Shown in pieces: positions 45,701-52,431 of a stretch of 64,000 bases of DNA; position 1 is the stretch's first letter, and every line of letters begins with the position of its first letter. This DNA is from Ypsolopha sequella. Taxonomy: Eukaryota > Arthropoda > Insecta > Lepidoptera > Ypsolophidae. Under the pieces are notes generated by a model. That model was not told the DNA's origin and ran no database searches. It saw only the letters and a list, made by a program, of their open reading frames with translations. The translations under genes were made by a program, and so were the position numbers. The stretch is taken from NCBI GenBank assembly GCA_934047225.1, contig OW204011.1, positions 16,070,339 through 16,134,338 on the forward strand. Reading direction: 5' to 3'.

Positions 45701-46440
45701 TGCCAGATGGTCCAGATAAAACGAACATTTTTTATCAAAGGGTATGATTTTTTTTGGTACAATTTGTCGAAAGGTTTTGGCCACATCAAACTGAGAAATT
45801 TACCGGAAATTACTGATTGTGAACACAATTTTACATATTTGGCACTAGATGCTACTGCTTTTAATAAAGTTTTATTGCCTGAAATTGTTTCTTTAAATTC
45901 AGGGCAACTAAAAACCTGAAAACACATAATTCGCTTTTTTTGTATTCACAATTTCTTTCGTCAGTCCATACATTACCCATTACGCTAAAAACTTTTTCTA
46001 CGAAGGCTTGGAAACGGGAACAGTGCACACATATTGTACCATCTCGTGAGTGCGGTTATATATCACGTATTTTCAAAAAAACCGTACAATCTGTTGTCCG
46101 GTTTTTCAAAATTTTCTAGACCGGACAGCCGTTCAAAAAACCGTACTGTCCGGTCCAAAACCGGACATCTGGCAACCCTAAATCGAACGTTGTTTTCTTA
46201 TTTCAGTGCGAGCAATGCCTCAAAAAGTTCCACTCGAAGAAGTTCCTGCAGTCGCACAAGTTCAAAATGCACCAGCGCCGTCGGTACACATATGTGTGTC
46301 ACATCTGCTCGTCCCACTTCACATCGACCGACTCCGCGCGCAAACACTTGAGTCGAGCGCACGGCGTCGCGCGCGAGAACCAAGGACCTGTGCCGAAGAT
46401 CCCTAATTCTGATAAGCAACGGTATGCTAGAGACGTATAG
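24597..46440 (+). CDS. ZAD/C2H2 zinc-finger transcription factor gene with alternative terminal exons
   Basis: The host gene of the window. Exons 24597-24710, 32597-33034, 34342-34467 and 35921-36043 are followed by either 38007-38222 or 46207-46440. Every junction has GT/AG and is phase 0; exon lengths 114, 438, 126, 123, then 216 or 234 bases including stop, giving 338 or 344 aa. The product has an N-terminal zinc-finger-associated domain (CRTCL...LHPIF, then [11 protein letters not shown]), an acidic Asn-rich linker, and C2H2 fingers, the last two of which depend on the terminal exon used. Known ZAD proteins dimerise through the ZAD and bind DNA in the nucleus; target genes cannot be told. 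Introns are filled with transposons. Transcription and splicing are predicted, not observed; no ortholog name can be given. Confidence 0.85.
25346..25727 (-). mobile_element. Retroposon/SINE-like repeat, copy 2
   Basis: Second copy of the unit at 19461-19852, with the same boundaries (GACTAATCG start, TTTGAATTTG tail) and few differences. It lies in intron 1 of the zinc-finger gene. The neighbouring stretches 24800-25345 and 25730-26090 show nothing recognisable. Confidence 0.8.
26094..26253. mobile_element. MITE family A, copy 3
   Basis: 160 bp, GCCGATTCTGGAGGC to GCCTTCAGAATCGGC, preceded by TA. Nearly identical to copy 2, 2 kb away, so the family moved fairly recently. Confidence 0.9.
26671..26751 (-). 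repeat. tRNA-like sequence (SINE-type promoter head)
   Basis: The minus strand reads CTGGATAGCTCAGTGGTTAG then AGCAATCGCCCGGTAAGCGA, GAGGTCCCGTGTTTGCACCT: a good pol III A box (TAGCTCAGTGG) and a degraded B box. Too diverged in the T-loop and acceptor stem for a functional tRNA. It directly abuts the foldback at 26745-27209. Confidence 0.65.
26745..27209. mobile_element. Long foldback element, ~465 bp, almost perfect hairpin
   Basis: The two arms mirror each other from GCGGGCCTATTGTGTATCTC to the centre at about 26978 (AATAGGGGGGCTGCCCCCCT), with few mismatches. The two predicted 61-aa frames on opposite strands (26863-27048 and 26904-27089) are the same sequence read on each arm. It sits inside inverted flanks ATCATTGCAGTATG (26625) and CATACTGCAATGAT (27250) that belong to a repeat family seen at 32392 and 37455. 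Confidence 0.9.
27386..27674. mobile_element. Foldback element, ~290 bp
   Basis: Left arm TAAAAATTTTACCTTCCAAT... and right arm ...ATTGGAAGGTAAAATTTTTA are inverted over about 58 bases, down to AGACGTCTGAAGTCCA / TGGACTTCAGACGTCT. The inner part recurs inverted at 32190-32350. Confidence 0.85.
27690..28490. other. Intron 1 stretch without recognised features
   Basis: AT-rich sequence; open frames are short and without domain similarity. Confidence 0.5.
28492..28649 (+). pseudogene. Possible relic of a ZAD second-half exon
   Basis: Codes [20 protein letters not shown], then [20 protein letters not shown], and is followed by a perfect donor GTAAGT at 28650. The DDGL...CL...F pattern resembles the second half of a ZAD, as in exon 2 of the host gene ([11 protein letters not shown]), but the first Cys of the pair is missing and no good acceptor precedes it. 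It is on the same strand and inside intron 1. Reading it as a decayed paralogous exon is tentative. Confidence 0.3.
28838..29105 (-). pseudogene. DIRS-like reverse transcriptase fragment (motif C region)
   Basis: Minus strand: [11 protein letters not shown], matching the [YL]DDWL motif C of DIRS-group RTs, and in a neighbouring frame [11 protein letters not shown], which follows it in that family. Frames are broken. Its position relative to the array at 29930-30750 is not collinear with an RT, so it is a rearranged or separate piece. Confidence 0.55.
29320..29750 (-). pseudogene. DIRS-like RNase H fragment
   Basis: In changing minus-strand frames one can read [18 protein letters not shown], as in the DIRS RNase H (DNT..AYI.KqGGT.S), and near the end [19 protein letters not shown], as in the DLFASR block. 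Stops and shifts make it non-functional. It follows the RT array in the correct order. Confidence 0.6.
29930..30750 (-). repeat. Four tandem 204-bp units of a DIRS-like RT segment
   Basis: Units begin near 29933, 30137, 30341 and 30545; the spacing of TCGATTTG/TCGATGTG is exactly 204 bases. On the minus strand each unit codes 68 residues in the same frame: [18 protein letters not shown], then [25 protein letters not shown] and GRLHC, the segment between motif C and RNase H of DIRS-group RTs. The unit boundary keeps the frame. Units 3 and 4 differ at only about a dozen positions, so the amplification is fairly young. Confidence 0.85.
30770..32180. other. Intron 1 stretch without recognised features
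   Basis: Contains a T run (30900-30915) and a moderately GC-rich patch at about 31690-31950 with short frames only. No domain or repeat copy was identified. Confidence 0.4.
32190..32350 (-). repeat. Inverted copy of the inner part of the 27386-27674 element
   Basis: GAATATGGCGGCTTGTGGG..., GTCACGTGACGGAAACTAGC and CTCATAATGGACTTCAGACG are the reverse complement of 27440-27575 and 27680-27710. The two copies lie 4.6 kb apart in the same intron in opposite orientation. Confidence 0.85.
32392..32535 (+). repeat. Repeat family B, partial copy
   Basis: GGTTCAGAGCTCCTCACA, CAGATTTACTTTTCTTTCTG, GCAATGATAT and CACCAAGTGTTCAAACATAG match 37527-37660 closely. The inverted half of the palindrome is absent here. 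It ends about 60 bases before exon 2. Confidence 0.8.
32597..33034 (+). CDS. Exon 2: second half of the ZAD, linker and first C2H2 finger
   Basis: 146 codons, acceptor TTTCCAG, donor GTGAGT. Starts [20 protein letters not shown], the second Cys pair and helix of the ZAD. The linker is basic and then Asn/Asp-rich ([17 protein letters not shown]). A C2H2 finger follows ([23 protein letters not shown]) and the exon ends in TNYCVCE, the first Cys of the next finger. The fused ZAD (exon 1 plus 2) has the expected C-x2-C...C-x2-C layout and length. Confidence 0.88.
33135..33961. mobile_element. Non-autonomous hAT-type element, 827 bp, 8-bp TSD ATAAATAT
   Basis: Ends CAGGGTTCGA and TCGAACCCTG; ATAAATAT is duplicated at 33127-33134 and 33962-33969. 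The subterminal parts are rich in GATATATATCA and in AAAAATCCGATTTTTTGAT units. No transposase. It lies in intron 2, about 100 bases after exon 2. Confidence 0.92.
34342..34467 (+). CDS. Exon 3: C2H2 finger and start of the next
   Basis: 42 codons, acceptor GTTGCAG, donor [26 protein letters not shown] completes the finger begun by CVCE at the end of exon 2; [17 protein letters not shown] opens another finger, whose His pair is supplied by exon 4 (IHERRH). Fingers split across introns make the exon order certain. Confidence 0.88.
34475..34752 (-). mobile_element. Retroposon 3' part with GAATA-repeat tail
   Basis: Starts with AGAATAGAATAGAATAGAAT, which on the minus strand is a TATTC-repeat tail, then a segment with TTTTATTGGTGTCACAC. 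It is inserted only seven bases after the exon 3 donor, so the donor GTAAGTAGAATAGAA now runs into the tail. Confidence 0.55.
34753..34980 (+). pseudogene. C-terminal fragment of a non-LTR polymerase
   Basis: A plus-strand frame ends [39 protein letters not shown], the typical C-terminus of CR1-type ORF2. Only this end is left. Neighbouring 35000-35720 holds AT-rich sequence without recognised features. Confidence 0.65.
35727..35885. repeat. GGTTCCGTACTC-type repeat, diverged copy
   Basis: AGTTCCGTACCCAGCGGGAG at the left and TGGTACGGAGCCCACTCGCA with CTTAGCC at the right match the two ends of the copy at 39911-40195. It ends about 35 bases before the exon 4 acceptor. Confidence 0.6.
35921..36043 (+). 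CDS. Exon 4: C2H2 finger
   Basis: 41 codons, acceptor CGTCTCCAG, donor [26 protein letters not shown] continues to [14 protein letters not shown] and LPDKNFQ: the end of one finger, the canonical TGEKPY linker and a complete C2H2 finger. It is much richer in G+C at third positions than exons 1-3. This is the last shared exon before the alternative ends. Confidence 0.9.
36064..36265 (+). pseudogene. Two decayed tandem copies of the exon 4 finger
   Basis: The exon 4 segment from GCGACCAC (35961), with its donor and 25 bases of intron, recurs at 36068 and 36180 (steps of 107 and 112). Copy 2 keeps CGTCCTTCCATCGGCGATCC and the donor, but TGC to TAC and CAC to TAC changes destroy a Cys and a His. 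Copy 3 is cut by about 20 inserted bases and then resumes GACCTGGTGCAGCACATCGC. Neither copy has an acceptor, so they are not usable exons. Confidence 0.85.
36560..36950 (-). repeat. Dispersed repeat fragment (CGTCCACTGCTGGACATAAG type)
   Basis: TTCGTCCACTGCTGGACATA followed by AGCCTTTCCAGGACTTTGCC is a sequence commonly seen in insect retrotransposon remains. A near-direct repeat AAACTGACCT flanks the block (36568-36577 and 36937-36946). No intact frame. Confidence 0.45.
37455..37660. mobile_element. Repeat family B, palindromic copy
   Basis: ATTAACATTATATCATTGCA at the left is mirrored by TGCAATGATATAATGTTAAT, and the arms run through GAAACGCAGAAAGAAAAGTA to a centre near 37525. A tail TCGCCAAGTGTTCAAACATA follows, as at 32392-32535. 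Related ends flank the 26745-27209 foldback. Confidence 0.8.
38007..38222 (+). CDS. Alternative terminal exon A: two C2H2 fingers
   Basis: 71 codons plus TGA, acceptor CACGTTGCAG with a weak pyrimidine tract. [20 protein letters not shown]...H and [20 protein letters not shown]...H are two C2H2 fingers; the tail is [15 protein letters not shown]. Phase 0 with exon 4 (...KNFQ/CPVC). Strongly GC-rich third positions. Homologous to exon B at 46207-46440: shared C..C.K...S.KFLQ.H, RRY, C..C...F and H...AHGVA. The first downstream polyadenylation-like signals are ATTAAA near 38775 and AATAAA at 39092. Confidence 0.88.
   Translation, partial: CPVCSKRVKSRKFLQIHVHNAHTGRRYAHLCPLCARTFEKPNKVRAHMRTAHGVADPPPHVARVEIGKCGY
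38402..38612. mobile_element. Foldback element, ~210 bp
   Basis: CTCGGCATCGGACCACCTCA...TGAAATGTGAGCTTTAAAT is mirrored, imperfectly, by CTAAAGCTCATATTTCAATG...TGAGGTAGTCTAGTGCCGAT. The centre is CpG-rich (CGCGAGTCACGCGTCG). Confidence 0.7.
38796..39018. repeat. Candidate small TIR element
   Basis: AAGGTAAGGTAATGGCAC at the left and GTGCCGTTACCTTA at the right are inverted. No target duplication was identified. Confidence 0.4.
39340..39479. mobile_element. Foldback element, 140 bp, near-perfect hairpin
   Basis: AATATTATTAGAGTGCATTA continues for about 60 bases and returns inverted to CTCTAATAATATT, with a short centre around CAAAATTTCAATTTTCAAAATT. Confidence 0.85.
39911..40195. mobile_element. 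GGTTCCGTACTC-type dispersed repeat, full copy
   Basis: Begins TAGGGTTCCGTACTCAAAGG and ends TGGTACGGAACCCTTTGTGC then GAGTCCGACTCGCACTTGGC and a T run. The two ends contain the inverted pair GGGTTCCGTAC / GTACGGAACCC. Partial copies lie at 5882-5960 and 35727-35885. Confidence 0.7.
40353..40737. mobile_element. TIR element, ~385 bp
   Basis: Inverted ends contain GATGACCTGCTCAGAAAATG (perfect for at least 27 bases to ...AAACCAC), with a weaker outward extension. The inside is AT-rich without an ORF. No clear target duplication. Confidence 0.8.
40740..41670. other. Intron stretch without recognised features
   Basis: AT-rich DNA with a few diverged copies of an AAGRCAAGGC(A/T)GT-like string near 41164, 41250 and 41305. 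No gene. Confidence 0.4.
42905..44866 (+). pseudogene. Penelope-like element: reverse transcriptase and GIY-YIG endonuclease, decayed
   Basis: First frame (42917-43393): [46 protein letters not shown], the N-terminal RT part of Penelope-like elements. After an insertion at about 43375-43655, RT resumes: [11 protein letters not shown] (motif A, Asp kept), [13 protein letters not shown], then an in-frame TGA (43915-43917), and [10 protein letters not shown] (motif C). Further on, in other frames, a GIY-YIG-type endonuclease is readable near 44555-44860 ([18 protein letters not shown], then [11 protein letters not shown] before a stop at about 44863). Several stops and shifts: inactive. It lies in the long last intron of the zinc-finger gene. 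Confidence 0.85.
43375..43655. repeat. Insertion in the Penelope-like RT with a TTACATTGTAATTAA minisatellite
   Basis: Interrupts the RT frame. At 43490-43575 a unit of about 15-20 bases (TAATTAATTACATTG) is repeated five times with variation, and the segment ends in an AATAAATGAATATGAATAT-like tail, suggesting a retroposon. Confidence 0.6.
44870..45558. other. Intron stretch without recognised features
   Basis: AT-rich, no ORF of note and no repeat copy identified other than the inverted end at 45559-45590. Confidence 0.4.
45695..46180. mobile_element. hAT-type MITE, 486 bp, 8-bp TSD AATCGAAC, next to a splice acceptor
   Basis: Ends TAGGGTTGCCAGATGGTCC and ...GACATCTGGCAACCCTA; AATCGAAC is duplicated at 45687-45694 and 46181-46188. 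Near the right end, CCGGAC/GTCCGG and CCGTAC units repeat. Its right edge is 26 bases before exon B of the zinc-finger gene (46207). Confidence 0.92.
46207..46440 (+). CDS. Alternative terminal exon B: two C2H2 fingers
   Basis: 77 codons plus TAG, acceptor TTGTTTTCTTATTTCAG with a strong pyrimidine tract. [21 protein letters not shown] and [21 protein letters not shown] are two C2H2 fingers, then [20 protein letters not shown] and a basic end. Phase 0 with exon 4 (...KNFQ/CEQC), homologous to exon A (38007-38222) but with different residues in the DNA-reading helix positions. Candidate polyadenylation signals AATAAA at 46643 and 46648 lie inside the downstream MITE. Confidence 0.88.
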   Translation, partial: CEQCLKKFHSKKFLQSHKFKMHQRRRYTYVCHICSSHFTSTDSARKHLSRAHGVARENQGPVPKIPNSDKQRYARDV

Positions 46441-46632
46441 ATTTATTTTAGAATGAACGCTACAGTAGATTTTAGTGGATTTTATAATATATATAACTGG
46501 GTCTACCGCGATCAATTTTTACCTTTTTACGAAAAGGGGGACACCCGACGTTTCGAGACAGTTGCATGTCTCGTGGTCTACGGGAAACTGGCTAGTATGG
46601 CGAGGCGCAGTGATGAGATGCAGGTGACGACC

Positions 46633-46935
46633 CTTCGACCAAAATAAAATAAATGGACGGGCCATAGCGTACAGATTTTTGAAGTCTGTAAAGTGAGCGC
46701 CGGCTCTCACTTCATCTCTGTCTCTGTCTGTTAGAAGAGTGACACGTACGCTTATTATTACATGCCATCCAAATAACTGACGAAAAAATACCTTCTTGTG
46801 CATTTACAAAGTGCAAAAAGTAAAATAAACATAAAAATAAAAATTAGGTATTGAAGTATACATCCAATTGCTGAGACTCGTTACAGAGGAAACTGTAAAG
46901 ACAAGGCCCGTCCATTCGTTTTATTTTGGTCGAAG
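46633..46935. mobile_element. TIR element, 303 bp, 8-bp TSD TGACGACC
   Basis: Ends CTTCGACCAAAATAAAAT... and ...ATTTTGGTCGAAG, with inner matches TGGACGGGCC / GGCCCGTCCA. TGACGACC is duplicated at 46625-46632 and 46936-46943. The 8-bp duplication fits hAT or P-type elements; the CTTCG start is not typical hAT, so the superfamily stays open. Confidence 0.88.
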
Positions 46936-46943
46936 TGACGACC

Positions 46944-48030
46944 GAAGTATTTTCCTTGTACCCGCAAAAACACTTGAGTCTTTAAAATTCATTGTTATCT
47001 AATTCACGCACGGCACACAACACTCACAGTATCCGGAGATGCACGAAGAGAAGAAACCCGCGATTTAAATTTCCCGATAACTGGACTCCATGTGGGAGAC
47101 AATTTGAAACCATCTTCCCTATTGAAATTATTTGGACGTTTTTTGATTTCAATCGCTTCACGCACAATTCTAGGGTAGTAATGGCGATCAGTGGAGAGAT
47201 ATAATATATATAACCCGAAAATTAGACATAAAACATAGACCCGATTATATATATTATAATGTGTACGAAACGCGAGAGTTCAAAGTTATATTTAGTAGAT
47301 TTATTTATTGATTTAGGGAAAACAACAGAAGTAAACTGCAGGTACTAAAAGGAACTAAAAAAAAAAAATTTTTTTTTTACAAATATTTAAATCTACTCTC
47401 TTCAACATTTTCCTCAGAGAGATAACAAGAAAAAATATAAAATTTGGTGACGCTACAGAAAAGACTAAAATCTAAACCTAACTTAACTAAATGTACGATT
47501 TTGATTATAATTAATTAAACACACAATGTTAATTAGATGAAAAAATGAAAATGAAAAATATTTATTTCTGTAACATGATGTTTTTACATAGTGGGCTGTG
47601 ATAACCCTAGTAAGTTTATACAAACCTCTAACAGGGTTACCACGCTCTTCCGCCAGTGGTTTTAAGTAGATGAGGAATAAAACTAAAATTATACATGCGA
47701 TTGTCGGCACTCGGTGAAACTTGAAACACATCTTGAGTTAAAAGCACTTGTACAGTAGCTTCACTTTATTTATGTTTTCTCCCAACCGGTTTCAGATTTT
47801 ACTCCATTTTCAAATGAAGATGTTAATTAAAATACATTTCACTGACTCCAGGCACTAGCTCTGAGCAACGTAAACAATGATAATGTTGACAGAAAATGGA
47901 ATTGAGCAGGTTAAGTCGAAAATTTATCAGGGATGTCGTGCGGCAAAATTACCAGAAAAATGGGGAATTTTCTAGGAATTTTTTAATGCTGTTACATTTT
48001 AATTACCATAATACATTATGTTTATTTAAT
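46944..48030. other. No gene recognised
   Basis: AT-rich. A weak palindrome (ATAATATATATAACCC / TTATATATATTATAAT) lies at about 47202-47260 and A/T runs at 47358-47378. Short frames only. Confidence 0.45.
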
Positions 48031-48550
48031 GTCAGTTTAAACTGAAGGGAAAACCTTTTGGGGGAAACCACCAACTAAATCCTCCGGCTCCGTCGTGGTT
48101 GTGGAAACCGCCAACCCAATCCACTTCCGGCTCCGTAGGGGGTCGACACTGTCGATGGCAGCGTCGTAGTTTCCCGCAGTCGATTGTAATGTCCGGAGGA
48201 CTGTCCTAATGCAACTCGTAGGGCAGTAAAAATAAAAGTCCAAATTGTCCTTGCGCAAAGACTCCGACGGGCCAAGTGGGGGACACTTTTGCTAGGTTGT
48301 AATACGAGCTGAAAACCGAAAACTTTAACTATTGATTGGTATCGAGATAATTTTGAGTCGTCTTCGGCCGCCCGAAGGCCATTATGGTATCATCTTTGCC
48401 CGGGCTTCATTTCCGCGGGCTACAACCCGCGGGTCCGGGGTGGGCTGCCAGCATGTTAAAAAGCTAGCTGCCTTTGTGAGTGAGGTGCTTTAGTCTTCAT
48501 GGCCACCGGTGGTACGTCACCAGCGGCCCAGTCCGTCTTGATGACCTCAC

Positions 48551-49697
48551 TCACTGTCTTCGGAGCTGCCGGCAGATGTGTCGCTCAGCAGCTCCCTGGG
48601 GTAGGGACGTCCAGGTGGAGATCAGTCTTAGTTGGGGGCGAGATCTCGTAGGTGATCGTGTGGACCAGTCGGCGGATGTCGACGTGAAACCGGTCGGTTC
48701 TATTGTTGTTTCTGTACTAGTTGTCATCGTCGTAGCTGAATTTGTACCTTGTGAATTTGTTTCGATTTCTCTTGTCGTAGCCGTGGGTGCCCCACCCGTT
48801 GCAGAACTGTTGTTATTCGCAGCTTCTACTACGGTTGCATTACGACTTCCATCTTCCTGTTCATGGATACTTTCTTTGGGGCTGCCACAACTAGTTCCTT
48901 TTTCCTTTACAGATCTTGTTATACGTCCCATCTTGAGTAGAGGCAGTCTTCTTCTTCCTTCCTCTTCTCTTCCTCTTGCCCTTTCCAGGCAAAGGTACTC
49001 CTCTATCCGACGGGAGGTTTGCCTTGGCCGGTCCGGCTAATTCAACCGACAGAGGGTTGGAAAGAGGTAGGTATCGATGGAGGCCCTGTTCAGGTCCGTT
49101 TGGGCGCCCCTTGCAGGGTAGATCTCTTTGCGGCTTCCTTGGTAGTCGCAGGGGGAGCGGGGGGAGGGGGTATTTTCATGCCCCTCCTTCGGGCTTCATT
49201 TTTAAAAATAGAACGTCTGCGGTCGTTTGCGGTGTGCGCCTTACCGCAGTTTGCGCAGGAGGCTGGTTGATCCCGGGGGCGCGGACATTCAGTCGCTCTG
49301 TGCTTCTCCCCATATCGGACACAACGAACAGGTCGGTGACAAGTTTGGGAGGAGTGACCGAAGGTTTGACAGCGGTGGCATTGTGGAGGGCCTCCTCTGC
49401 CCTTCCATCCCTCTATTATTATACCCGGCATATACATAAGCTCTCTCACTTCGTATAGCCGGGCAAGCTCCTCTTTAGATAGGTGGGACAGCTGGACGTG
49501 GAATAGACATCCCTGCAGTCCCCTTCTGGCGGCAATGGCCTTCACGTTTGTTGTGAAGCCGAGCTCTTCCAGCGCCTTTTGGATTTCTAGGGGTGGGGTG
49601 TCGGCCGGTAGTCCTCTCATCGCCACCTTGGTGGGTAGTTCGTTGGCGGGCGTATAGCAGTACAAGTCGACTGTGGTTTGGGGAGATAATTTGATTT
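48551..49697 (-). pseudogene. Jockey-clade ORF1 (PRE_C2HC/zinc-knuckle gag-like), truncated and decayed
   Basis: The frame from about 49697 to 49090 starts KLSPQTTVDLYCYTPANELP and has the PRE_C2HC-type block (VAMRGLPADTPPLEIQKALE), then CCHC knuckles: CHRCQTFGHSSQTC intact; CVRYGEKHRATEC with the second Cys changed to Tyr; CANCGKAHTANDR with the last Cys lost. Downstream, in shifting frames to about 48551, a basic stretch (GKGKRKRRGRKKKT) and Thr/Ser-rich sequence look like the ORF1 C-terminus. A stop at about 49698 marks the 5' junction with BEL sequence. No ORF2 follows. Confidence 0.75.
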
Positions 49698-51431
49698 ACC
49701 TTCCGTAGACTCTGGTAATTCTTGTGAAGTTAGGGAAGCGTTCAGGTTTTGGTAACATCTCAAATGGCTGGGTTCTTGTAGATGCAGGTGAGTGAGATAG
49801 CAAGATATTGCTATTATCGAGCGAGAGCGAGGGTGTTGTAGTTAGTATTTCGTCGTCAGTAGGAGGCGCACTGGTGGGCGTGGTTGTAGCGATGACACCT
49901 TGCCGTAGCCTTTCTTCGCCTGTGGTCGGCGGTGATTTCTCACTTGTATCTCTTGGCCAATTTTCAGGGTTCTCGTGTAAGAATGCTGGTCTAATAAACG
50001 ATCTGTGGTTCGCATCAAAGAATGCAGGAGCGCCTCTGGTAGTATCGTCGGCTACATTCTGTGACGTCGGAACCCATCTCCACTGTTTGGGTTTTGTGTA
50101 ATCTTCGATCTCCGCAAGTCTGTGTGCTACGAATGGCTTAAACGTGCGAGAGTCTGCTCTAATCCATGCGAGCACGGTGCGTGAAGCTGTCCAGAATGTT
50201 TTGCTGGTTACTCGCAGGTTCGATTCCTTCTCGATGGAATGTGTTAATCTGCATCCTAACAATGCGGCTTGCAAGTCTAACCGAGGAATAAAGACTCGTT
50301 TGAGGGGTACTACTCTAGCTTTCCCAGCTATCAATTTTATCTCAACGTTGCCATTTGGATTAATAGCGCGCCAGTAAACTGCTGTTCCGTAGCTTCTCTC
50401 TGAACTGTCACAGAAGGTGTATAGTTCGCCTTCCACGTTCGAGATTGATATACATCTTGGAATATTTAAATCTTGTAGTTTATTCAATTCACGAAGCCAT
50501 TGTCGCCATTCTTTATCTTCGTTATCGCATAATGGTTCGTCCCATGGTACGCCTGATCTCCATACATTTTGTAACATTATTTTTCCTTGTATGAGTATGG
50601 GCGACGCTAGTCCTAACGGGTCAAAAACCGTCATTACCGCGCTCGTGGCCTCTCGTTTCGTAGGCTTTCGTAGGCCTGTAATAGCTTCGTTTGGCGTAGA
50701 ACTTAAGCTCAAGGTGAAATTAAGCGTGTCGCTTTCCAGATTCCATCTTAAACCCAGAGTTTTCTCTTCGTGATATTGTATTCCTATTATTACTTGGTTA
50801 TTTTTATTTAAATTGTCAAAAAATCTTTGTATTGCGGAAGGGTAGTTACTAGCCCAACCTTGTAGGTGAAAGTTGCCGGCTTTTTTATCTCGTAGACTTG
50901 TTGAGAAATTTCTTTCGCTTTATCTTCGGAGTAAAAGCTAATGTTATGTTCTATTGCTTTCACCGCTTCTGGGTATTTATATTTGAAATCTTGTGCATTT
51001 CTATGTTTTACATAAATCGCGGTAGTCGGTGACGTTATAGCGCCGAAAATAAGTGATTTCATACGATACTTTTCCGGTTTTTGGTCGTATTTATTGCGCC
51101 AAAAGAATCTGAAACTGTCTTCTTCGCGTATTTTCACGCGTAAAAACATTTCCTTAATGTCGGCCATCACGGCTATGGGTCCTTCTCGAAATCTTATTAA
51201 TACTTCGAATAACGATTGTAATAAATCAGGTCCAGATAAGAGAGCGTCGTTCAAACACTTCGCAGCGACGCGGTTCGCGGCGTCGAATACTTGACGTGTT
51301 TTTCCTTTCTGGGGGTGCGTAACGGTGAAATGGGTTAAATACCACGCTCGCGGTGATGTGGGTTCTGTAGTTACTTTCTCGGCGTAATCGTTATCCAATA
51401 AATTTTGAATTAATTTACGGTACAGTACTTG
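49698..51431 (-). pseudogene. Second BEL/Pao element: RT and RNase H part, motif C deleted
   Basis: Frame 51434-50808 is BEL RT (PTSPRAWYLTHFTVTHPQKG, motif A IAVMADIKEMFLRV, WRNKYDQ). Where the YVDD block is expected the frame reads EHNISFYSEDKAKEI, so the catalytic motif C is missing by a small deletion. After a frameshift, 50712-49696 covers the RT end and RNase H (FDPLGLASPILIQGK, ELYTFCDSSERSYG, PRLDLQAALLG, WRWVPTSQNVADD). The copy stops before the integrase, at the junction with the jockey ORF1. Its upstream half lies at 56939-58250, beyond the inserted DNA transposon. Confidence 0.85.
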
Positions 51432-52050
51432 CAATCTACAAGCGCACGGCGCCTTTAGTTGTGTGGGGGACCAATCTGTTTACGCGTCAATGTAGGCGTG
51501 ACAGTGACCGTGCGTGCGGTTAGCAAACAAAAATTAATTCATTGAAGTTGTGGATATTTCCAATTTTTTAATTTTAAGGTCTTCTTTATATTTATGAGGA
51601 TTGGTCAAAATAAATAAAAGTCAACACCTTTAAAGTTATATATATATAATTAATTACAGGTAGAAAATTAAATAAACACAAAAGAAATTAAACCTAAACA
51701 TATCTTTACACAACATAAAAAGATCTGTCAATTAATATGATTAACATACATAATTTATATCAATCCTTCATCTAACTATTTTTAATTGATAGTTTTTTAA
51801 CATTTGTTTTAAAAAAATGTTGACACGATATCTTTTCTCGAGAAAAATTTTTAAATATCAAACGCGATCCACAAACCGGACTTTATCGAACTAGAAAATT
51901 ACCTTTAATAAGTTTTAAAATGAATAAAAAATCTTACCTCGCTATGAATTACTTTGCGTTTTCCTTCACCCGTGTGATTTGACATGCTGATGGTACTTCA
52001 TGCACATTAGCAGCGTGAAAACACTATTACTTTATTCATTCTAGATTTTT

Positions 52051-52301
52051 TTGCGGCGAAATTTATAATTTTAATTTATTGCTGCTGTGTAATACCTATA
52101 TACGAGTACATTAAAATACACGAGTCTCCCGCCCCCCCCGCAACCCGCTTCACTCCTCCCCCCCTTGAAAAGTGTCCCGTTTTACAGATTTTCTCAATTT
52201 TCAGGATAACTATACAAGCTAGGACAAAATGGTCTAAGACTGAATTATTTGTCAATAAATTACCTACAAATAAGTTCTTACATTCATTTTGATACGATTT
52301 A
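52051..52301 (+). repeat. Left long inverted arm of the DNA transposon
   Basis: TTGCGGCGAAATTTATAATT to CATTCATTTTGATACGATTT. It contains CCCGCCCCCCCCGCAACCCG and ACTCCTCCCCCCCTTG, whose complements are in the right arm. Confidence 0.9.
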
Positions 52302-52431
52302 CAGTTTCCAAGCTATGTAGCATCAAAGATTACTAAAAATGTGTGCTTAGCAGAAATAAAACATTTAATACACAAGAAACAATAATATTTATTATTTTTT
52401 ACAAGAAATGCGTTTGTATAGTACTTATTAT

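Noticed and set aside
48480..49458. Plus-strand frames of 186 and 160 codons
   Set aside because: They are shadows of the minus-strand jockey ORF1 relic in GC-rich sequence.
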